Below, piece after piece: positions 6,535 to 11,729 of a stretch of 11,729 nucleotides of DNA. Each line of letters starts with the position of its first letter. Positions within the stretch are counted from its first letter, which is position 1. This DNA comes from Candidatus Hermodarchaeota archaeon. GTDB taxonomy: Archaea > Asgardarchaeota > Hermodarchaeia > Hermodarchaeales > Hermodarchaeaceae. The position numbers were made by a program, and so were the translations under genes. The notes beneath the pieces were generated by a model. It saw only the letters and a list, made by a program, of their open reading frames with translations, was not told where the DNA came from and searched no databases. The stretch is from assembly GCA_016839995.1 (NCBI GenBank), contig JAEOTD010000032.1:1-11729 (forward strand), given 5' to 3'.

Positions 6535-7407
6535 TTATGTCTGCATTCGACGTTGTCGTTTCCCTACCCAGAAACCACACCCAATTCCCACTAGCAAAGT
6601 AATCACAGCGAGAAGAATTTGGTATATTACAAAGGGATAAGCTTCAACAAAGAATGGTCCAGCAGCAGCTCGTGTTATGGTTACACTTGATGTAAAGGTT
6701 ATTTGATTCAAGTCATCATAATAGTGATTAGAGGAACTAGCCGAATATTGAAGCAACACACCATCTCCATCATATGAGCAATAGAAGTCAAATTTTGTCG
6801 TTCCATTTACAGGTAGATTTTCTCCAGCAATTGTTTCGTACCCTTCGACATTCACTACAATTGTATATTGAAACTCCCCTCTTCCGGAAGTGTAAACTGC
6901 GGTCATTGTATGATTAACACACGGATGATCTCTAATTAGCTCAACTGAGTTATTCCACGTGATTTCATGGGCTGCCCAACCAGGGGTCACTAAGAAAACG
7001 TCACAATCATAAATCGAATAGTGGTCCGGAGTGTTATCAATACGGGTGTATGACGACAGATTGTTTTCATCCCAATCTTGAGCATCCAAGTTAAAGGATA
7101 GCAGATTTATGGAAATATCGACTAAAGAATCTCTTGTAACAAAATCGTAAGGATACCGATTACTATAACCGACGAATCTCATAAGATATCGATTTCCAAT
7201 AAGAATTTCCTGGAGTATTGTAACCTGGCAACTACTGATTTGATCAAAGACATGAATTTCTCCAAAGTTTTCCTGAATTGTCCTGCGATTACTAATTTGG
7301 TAGTTATAGTGGCTGCCCTCTGTTGGCAAACTCAACACTGGGTGATGTAGTTGAAACATCAACAGCCCCATACTCAAACATAACAGCAACACTACTCGGA
7401 GCCTCAT
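6535..7407 (-). CDS. Hypothetical secreted protein with C-terminal membrane anchor
   Basis: A 290-residue protein I do not recognise. An N-terminal signal peptide (MRLRVVLLLCLSMGLLMF, ending near residue 26) is followed by an exposed domain rich in Tyr, Asn, Ser and Thr, predicted mostly beta. The C-terminus has a transmembrane helix (about 257-279, including LLAVITLLVGIGCG) and a basic tail, GKRQRRMQT. The domain has four N-glycosylation sequons (NLS, NNS, NHT, NGT) and four cysteines that could form two disulfides. This architecture suits an archaeal cell-surface protein. I chose ATG 7407 over the in-frame TTG at 7419 because GGTGG lies just before it. It is convergent with the amidohydrolase and divergent from cdhA. 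It looks more A/T-rich than the cdh genes, which suggests an independent history and an unrelated role. Confidence 0.75.
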   Translation of the reverse strand: MRLRVVLLLCLSMGLLMFQLHHPVLSLPTEGSHYNYQISNRRTIQENFGEIHVFDQISSCQVTILQEILIGNRYLMRFVGYSNRYPYDFVTRDSLVDISINLLSFNLDAQDWDENNLSSYTRIDNTPDHYSIYDCDVFLVTPGWAAHEITWNNSVELIRDHPCVNHTMTAVYTSGRGEFQYTIVVNVEGYETIAGENLPVNGTTKFDFYCSYDGDGVLLQYSASSSNHYYDDLNQITFTSSVTITRAAAGPFFVEAYPFVIYQILLAVITLLVGIGCGFWVGKRQRRMQT

Positions 7408-7579
7408 GAACCCCACCAATAATTACACACATCTTTGTGCTGCTATTAAAGAGTTACAGAAAAGGACAGGATTAGGTGTGGGATTAACAGTGTTATTCTG
7501 AAACCTTGCAGAAGCATCAAAACTTAAAGGACATACTGCTACTATTGGGACACTACCTCACCTTCTTAATGCGCGCAGA
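7408..7579. promoter_or_regulatory. Divergent intergenic region upstream of cdhA
   Basis: This 172-base region lies between the leftward surface-protein gene and rightward cdhA and has no credible gene. On the minus strand, CTTTAATAG (7443-7451) is about 40 bases before the ATG at 7407 and could be a TATA box giving a short leader. On the plus strand, AACTTAAAG (7521-7529) is a weak TATA-like candidate for cdhA, about 50 bases upstream. There is no clear Shine-Dalgarno before the cdhA ATG; the ATG at 7569 just upstream opens only a four-codon frame. The promoter calls are by eye. Confidence 0.35.
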
Positions 7580-9955
7580 ATGAAGGTTGAATTTGCATTG
7601 ACAGAACAAAAACGAGCACGACTGAAAGCCGATAAACTCGACACCGGATTTGGGTCCTTCCGGAACGTCGAAGTCACTATTGGCAAAGTCGTAGATGATG
7701 ATTGGGACGAACCTATGGGACCCACCCCAATGCCTGACGTCACCACACTTCGCAGCTGGGACCACAAGCTCCTCACTCGGTACCGGCCCGCGTACATGCC
7801 AGCATGCCAACTCTGCTGTTTGTGTACTTTTGGAAAGTGTGACTTGACAAGTGGCAAGCGGGGAGCTTGTGGGCTCGATATTGAAGGACAGTCAGCACGA
7901 ATTGTACTGGCTGCCGCGAACATCGGGTGTGCCGCACACCTTGCGCACTCTCGACATATGGTAGACCATATGATTCACGAATTTGGTCCACGCTTTGAAC
8001 TCACCCAAGGTGAGGGCGTGGAAATCGAAGCACCCGTCGCTCGATTGGTAACTGGTATTCGACCTCGAACGCTTGAGGATGCTTCTGCGATTTTAGATTA
8101 TTGTGAAACCCAGCTCACACACACGCTGTCAGCGGTTCACACTGGTCAAGAAGGCAGCTGGATAGACTTTGAATCCAAAGCCTTCCATGTGGGAATGATT
8201 GACCAAGTAGGTATGGAAATCGCAGACTTAGCTCAAATTTCCACCCTTGGTTTTCCACAATCAGATCCAGAAGCCCCCCTTGTTGAAGCGGGAATTGCAA
8301 GCATGGATCCGAAAAAGGCTATGATTCTAGCTATTGGTCATAACGTTGTTCCTGCCACATACATCATGGATTATGCCTCTGAGACAGGGGTTACTGAAAA
8401 CATCGACATTGCAGGCATTTGTTGTACAGCATTTGATATCACCCGCTACGACGCGAAAGCTAAGATAGTCGGTCCAATCTCCTGGCAGCTTCGATTTGTA
8501 CGAGCTGGATTTGCCGATGTCATCGTTGTAGATGAACAGTGCATCCGAACTGACATCCTTGACCATGCTAAGAAAGTGAATTCGCCAGTCATTGCAACTT
8601 GTGATAAGTCCGCTATGGGTTTGCCTGACCGTACTGATGATGACACCGATGAAATCGTGAAAGACCTTGTGTCTGGAAAGACTCCTGGAGTCTATCTTAC
8701 GGACCATGCGAAAATCGGTGAAGTCGTCGTCAAAACTGCAATCAAAATGCATCCTAAGCGGAAGAAGAAAGGCTCCTTACCTAGTAAGGCAAAAATACAG
8801 GAACTAGCTCAAGCCTGCCGGCAATGCTCCGAGTGTATCCGAGCCTGTCCAAATGACCAACCCGTGATGGATGCTGTATTAGCTGCACAAGAAGGCAACT
8901 TGGGACCTCTCGCTGATGTCTATGACGAATGCATTGGTTGTGCCCGATGTGAATCCGCGTGCCCCAATGATTATGAGCTACACAGCTGGATGGTCAAAGC
9001 CGCTGAAGGACGATGGAAACAAGAATCATTTATGGTCCGTTCTGGTCGTGGTGCTATCAAAGACACTGAAATTCGAACTGTGGGACAACCCATCGTATTC
9101 GGCGAAATCCCTGGTGTCATCGCGCATGTGGGATGTGCCAACTACCCTGATGGCGGACGTGCCATACACGATCATGCTGAAGAATTCGCTAAACGCCGAT
9201 TCATCGTGGTCTTCTCAGGATGTGCTGCAATGACAGTAGGCACCATAAAAGATGAAGAAGGAAAATCCATCTATGAACGACGACCAGGCACCTTCGATGC
9301 AGGAAGTGTCCTTAACGTCGGATCCTGTGTTTCCAACTCACACATTGCAGGGGCAGCAATAAAAATTGCCAGTATCTTTGCGAAACGCAATCTTCGAGGT
9401 AACTACGAAGAAATCGCCGACTACATCCACAATCGTGTAGGTGCAGTGGGAATTTCGTGGGGAGCTATGTCACAGAAAGCCGCTTCAATCGCTGCAGGCT
9501 TCTGGCGACTCGGTGTGCCAGTCATCGTTGGTCCTCACGGAACGAAATACCGGCGAATGCTCTTAGGGCGTGCGGATAAAGCCGAGGACTGGATGGTCTG
9601 GGATGCCCGAACCGGTAAACGTGTCCAAGTCGCTGCGGGACCTGAACATCTGTTCTATGCTGTCGAAAACTTTGAAGAACTCATGGTCTTGACCGCAAAG
9701 CTTGCTATTCGACCTAACGATACCGCGAAGGGTCGCGCAATAAAACTGAGCCATTACATCGACTTACATGAGACCTACAACGGCTACTTCCCTGAGGATG
9801 TGCACAGCTACATTCGACGTGAAACTGATATCCCTATCACTCTCAAGGACAAAATCCATGCTCAGATGAAGGAGAATAAATGGAAAGAGAAACCCATTCC
9901 AGACCCAACACTTGTAAGACGCTTAGTCTACGGTGGCAACGGAGGTGGCGAGTAA
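7580..9955 (+). CDS. cdhA: Acetyl-CoA decarbonylase/synthase alpha subunit (CO dehydrogenase)
   Basis: A 791-residue CdhA, full length for the archaeal family (about 750-805). It interconverts CO2 and CO at the Ni-Fe C-cluster. Seen: the N-terminal cluster region CQLCCLC plus C87 and C97 (76-97); two CdhA-specific ferredoxin motifs, C413-x2-C-x2-C-x3-CP and C451-x2-C-x2-C-x3-CP; and all six expected C-cluster ligands, H254 (GHN), C281/C282 (CCTA), C321 (DEQC), C519 (VGCAN), C548 (GCAA) and C583 (GSCVSNSH). SQKA places a Lys at 633 where CO dehydrogenases have a conserved catalytic Lys, and a His-rich stretch (AHSRHMVDHM) lies in the N-terminal half. Nothing is missing, so the protein should be active. 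It is the first gene of a tight operon with cdhB and cdhC, whose stop is two bases before the cdhB start. Confidence 0.97.
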   Translation: MKVEFALTEQKRARLKADKLDTGFGSFRNVEVTIGKVVDDDWDEPMGPTPMPDVTTLRSWDHKLLTRYRPAYMPACQLCCLCTFGKCDLTSGKRGACGLDIEGQSARIVLAAANIGCAAHLAHSRHMVDHMIHEFGPRFELTQGEGVEIEAPVARLVTGIRPRTLEDASAILDYCETQLTHTLSAVHTGQEGSWIDFESKAFHVGMIDQVGMEIADLAQISTLGFPQSDPEAPLVEAGIASMDPKKAMILAIGHNVVPATYIMDYASETGVTENIDIAGICCTAFDITRYDAKAKIVGPISWQLRFVRAGFADVIVVDEQCIRTDILDHAKKVNSPVIATCDKSAMGLPDRTDDDTDEIVKDLVSGKTPGVYLTDHAKIGEVVVKTAIKMHPKRKKKGSLPSKAKIQELAQACRQCSECIRACPNDQPVMDAVLAAQEGNLGPLADVYDECIGCARCESACPNDYELHSWMVKAAEGRWKQESFMVRSGRGAIKDTEIRTVGQPIVFGEIPGVIAHVGCANYPDGGRAIHDHAEEFAKRRFIVVFSGCAAMTVGTIKDEEGKSIYERRPGTFDAGSVLNVGSCVSNSHIAGAAIKIASIFAKRNLRGNYEEIADYIHNRVGAVGISWGAMSQKAASIAAGFWRLGVPVIVGPHGTKYRRMLLGRADKAEDWMVWDARTGKRVQVAAGPEHLFYAVENFEELMVLTAKLAIRPNDTAKGRAIKLSHYIDLHETYNGYFPEDVHSYIRRETDIPITLKDKIHAQMKENKWKEKPIPDPTLVRRLVYGGNGGGE
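9941..9947 (+). promoter_or_regulatory. Shine-Dalgarno site for cdhB
   Basis: GGAGGTG lies inside the last codons of cdhA, 10 bases before the tandem ATG codons of cdhB at 9958 and 9961. It supports starting CdhB at 9958 instead of the longer open frame from 9880 that overlaps cdhA. Confidence 0.7.
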
Positions 9956-9957
9956 TA

Positions 9958-10503
9958 ATGATGCGAGCCGAACCCTGGCAAAGTGCCGAAGTCTGTGGCC
10001 CAACAAAAGCTCAGAGCATCAAAAAGACCGCTGTTGTGGGAGCGCTCCTAAAGAAGGCGAAACACCCACTCATGGTCATCGGTGCTCAAGCCCTCACAGA
10101 GAAGACACGGAAAAAGCCCATGATTGACTATTGCATCGAGCTTTCTACCGCAGGTAATATCCCCATCGTAGCCACAGCTAACACCATCAAAGCCTTCAAG
10201 GAAAAAGGCTTCGACAATGCCTATTCGTATGGAGCCATGGAAATCACCGGGCGACTCCAAGATCATGACTGGATGGTCGCTCCCAAGAAAGGACCCCATG
10301 ACCTCGTCATTACCTATGGCTACCCATACTACATGGAATGGCTCATGTTGTCTGCGCTCATTAACTTCTCTCAACATATTAAGACCGTGACCATCGGTCG
10401 CTACTACCAACCTCACGCAACATGGAGCTTTCCAAATCTTAAGAAACAAAATTGGAATGACGCACTGAAAGAAATCCTCACCACCGTAGGAGGTGCCAAG
10501 TAA
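9958..10503 (+). CDS. cdhB: Acetyl-CoA decarbonylase/synthase epsilon subunit
   Basis: A 181-residue CdhB, slightly longer than the family's usual length of about 170. It has a flavodoxin/DHS-like Rossmann fold and binds CdhA in the alpha2-epsilon2 CO dehydrogenase. It is thought to aid electron transfer, possibly through flavin. Seen: the N-terminal AEPWQSAEVCGP segment characteristic of the family, HPLMVIGAQAL at about 41-51, IPIVATANTIKAFKEKG at about 73-89, HDLVITYGYPYY at about 121-132, and TVTIGRYYQPHATWSFPN near the C-terminus. It lies between cdhA (2-base gap) and cdhC (no gap), so the subunits should be made together. The epsilon subunit is specific to archaeal-type ACDS and supports the archaeal assignment. 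Confidence 0.95.
   Translation: MMRAEPWQSAEVCGPTKAQSIKKTAVVGALLKKAKHPLMVIGAQALTEKTRKKPMIDYCIELSTAGNIPIVATANTIKAFKEKGFDNAYSYGAMEITGRLQDHDWMVAPKKGPHDLVITYGYPYYMEWLMLSALINFSQHIKTVTIGRYYQPHATWSFPNLKKQNWNDALKEILTTVGGAK
10489..10495 (+). promoter_or_regulatory. Shine-Dalgarno site for cdhC
   Basis: GGAGGTG, identical to the site before cdhB, lies in the last codons of cdhB, eight bases before the cdhC ATG. The cdhB TAA and the cdhC ATG abut (TAAATG), suggesting translational coupling. Confidence 0.7.
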
Positions 10504-11729
10504 ATGTCATTTGAAGACTTACCTGTAGAAGTCGGTGTCGTTCACGAAGGTGAACGCATACGTAGAGCCGATATGCAAGTTGAACTTGGTGGACCCAAAA
10601 TCGAAAAGAAATTCGAGTTGGTCCTTACCAAAAAAGCGAATGAAATCGAAGACGGAAAAATCGAAATCATTGGTCCAGACCTCAAAGATCTCGAAGAAGG
10701 CGCAAGCCACCCCTTCGGCATTCTCATTGAGGTCGCGGGTAAAGAAGTCGAACAAGACCTAGAAGGAGTTATTGAACGCCACGTTCACGAGTACACAAAC
10801 TTCGTGGAAGGCACAATGCACCTTAACCAACGTTATGACGTGTGGATTCGCATTGGTAAGAAAGCCTTCCAGAAAGGCTTCAATAGTTTCAAAATCCTTG
10901 GAGAAGTCTACCAACGTCTGTACAAGTCAGAACTCCCCATCATCGAGAAAATCCAAGTCACCTTTTACACGGATGCCTCGAAGATGGACGAAATCTATGA
11001 TACAGCGATTGCCACCTACAATGCTCGTGATGAACGCACCCGAGGTCTCAAAGACGATGAGGTCGATGTCTTCTATGGGTGTACTCTTTGTCAATCTTTT
11101 TCGCCCACACACATGTGCGTAATCACTGCACAACGGTATGCAAATTGTGGGGCAATCAGTTGGTTTGACGGACGAGCTGCTGCCCGTGTTGATCCAAAAG
11201 GTCCCCTCTTTGCCATAGAAAAAGGCGAGACCATTGACTCGGAAAAGGGTGTGTACGCCGGTGTGAACCAAGCCTATAAGGAAAAGACACTTGGTGCGGT
11301 CACCGATGTTGCCTTGTATAGCGCCTTTGACAACCCCCACACCAGCTGTGGGTGTTTTGAAGCCATTGCCTTCATCATCCCCGAAGTCGATGGACTGGGC
11401 GTTGTTCACCGAGACTATAAAGGATCTGCTGTCAACGGATTGCCGTTCTCCACAATGGCTGATTCCACAGCTGGTGGTCGACAGATTCCCGGTTTCCACG
11501 GACTTGCCATTGAATATCTCCGCTCTCCAAAGTTCTTAACGGTGGATGGTGGATGGGAACGTATTGTTTGGCTACCGAAGTCGATTAAGGACCGGGTCTA
11601 TGATTTCATGCCAGAGAACCTGCGTGACATTATTCCAACGGAAAATGATGTGACGGATATCGATGAACTGAAGACCTATCTCAAGGACCACAACCACCCA
11701 ATTGTCGAACGCTGGGTTGAAACAGGTGC
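10504..11729 (+). CDS. cdhC: Acetyl-CoA decarbonylase/synthase beta subunit, C-terminus cut by window edge
   Basis: 408 residues of CdhC are visible before the right edge. It forms or cleaves acetyl-CoA from CO, a methyl group and CoA at the Ni-Ni-4Fe-4S A-cluster. The A-cluster ligands are C193, C196, C205, C282 and C284 (GCTLC, HMC, SCGC). Their spacing of 3, 9, 77 and 2 is identical to that of characterised archaeal CdhC. The N-terminus runs directly into VHEGERIRRADMQVELGGP, the archaeal form without the bacterial CO-dehydrogenase-docking domain of about 300 residues. Also visible are RAAARVDPKGP after the first cysteine group, and FSTMADSTAGGRQIPGFHG. It starts at ATG 10504, immediately after cdhB. 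The remaining ACDS genes (cdhD, cdhE) would be expected beyond the edge but are not seen. Confidence 0.97.
   Translation, partial: MSFEDLPVEVGVVHEGERIRRADMQVELGGPKIEKKFELVLTKKANEIEDGKIEIIGPDLKDLEEGASHPFGILIEVAGKEVEQDLEGVIERHVHEYTNFVEGTMHLNQRYDVWIRIGKKAFQKGFNSFKILGEVYQRLYKSELPIIEKIQVTFYTDASKMDEIYDTAIATYNARDERTRGLKDDEVDVFYGCTLCQSFSPTHMCVITAQRYANCGAISWFDGRAAARVDPKGPLFAIEKGETIDSEKGVYAGVNQAYKEKTLGAVTDVALYSAFDNPHTSCGCFEAIAFIIPEVDGLGVVHRDYKGSAVNGLPFSTMADSTAGGRQIPGFHGLAIEYLRSPKFLTVDGGWERIVWLPKSIKDRVYDFMPENLRDIIPTENDVTDIDELKTYLKDHNHPIVERWVETG

Noticed and set aside
7955..7972. Near-perfect palindrome, CATATGGT-AG-ACCATATG, resembling an operator
   Set aside because: It lies inside cdhA and encodes the HMVDHM stretch of a conserved His-rich region, so codon constraint explains it better than a regulatory site.
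9880..10503. Longer 207-residue form of CdhB starting inside cdhA
   Set aside because: The extra N-terminal residues overlap cdhA in another frame. The family-typical N-terminus begins at 9958 behind a good Shine-Dalgarno.
1..11729. CRISPR arrays, insertion sequences, tRNA or rRNA genes
   Set aside because: No repeat-spacer pattern, transposase motifs, terminal inverted repeats or recognisable RNA gene was seen. No gap between genes exceeds about 180 bases.

Overview
The window reads as a piece of an archaeal chromosome that codes for the carbonyl branch of the Wood-Ljungdahl (reductive acetyl-CoA) pathway and associated redox proteins. The archaeal assignment rests on three things: an acetyl-CoA decarbonylase/synthase (ACDS) in archaeal order, cdhA-cdhB-cdhC, including the archaeal epsilon subunit and a beta subunit without the bacterial N-terminal domain; a formylmethanofuran dehydrogenase subunit B homologue; and a surface protein with a signal peptide, N-glycosylation sequons and a C-terminal membrane anchor. 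The style (moderate GC, membrane-anchored surface proteins, Lys/Arg-rich tails) would fit an uncultivated lineage such as an Asgard archaeon, but nothing here proves the phylum.

Layout. Positions 1-1693 (minus strand, running off the left edge) carry most of hdrA, the flavin and iron-sulfur electron hub of heterodisulfide-reductase-type complexes. A 178-bp divergent intergenic region follows. The plus strand then has a run of five genes: a small iron-sulfur protein (1872-2339), an FwdB-like protein (2371-3660), a CooC-type nickel-insertion ATPase (3714-4532), a small isoprenylcysteine-methyltransferase-like membrane enzyme (4538-5143) and an imidazolonepropionase-like amidohydrolase (5209-6399). 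An orphan transmembrane tail without a normal start codon lies directly behind the amidohydrolase, in the same frame. A minus-strand gene for a membrane-anchored surface protein (6535-7407) interrupts the metabolic genes. A second plus-strand operon follows: cdhA (7580-9955), cdhB (9958-10503) and cdhC (10504 to the right edge).

How the genes work together. CdhA and CdhB form the CO dehydrogenase part that interconverts CO2 and CO. CdhC carries the A-cluster that joins CO, a methyl group and CoA into acetyl-CoA. CooC probably loads nickel into these enzymes. HdrA, the small iron-sulfur protein and the FwdB homologue are plausible electron-transfer partners supplying low-potential electrons.

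The most unusual observation concerns the FwdB homologue. It keeps the iron-sulfur cluster cysteines, but by motif alignment the metal-ligating Cys, the neighbouring catalytic His and an active-site Arg of true FwdB are replaced by Glu, Tyr and Val. No FwdA, FwdC or FwdD is nearby. It is therefore unlikely to be an ordinary formylmethanofuran dehydrogenase subunit, and together with the adjacent iron-sulfur protein and divergent hdrA it may belong to an undescribed redox module linked to CODH/ACS.
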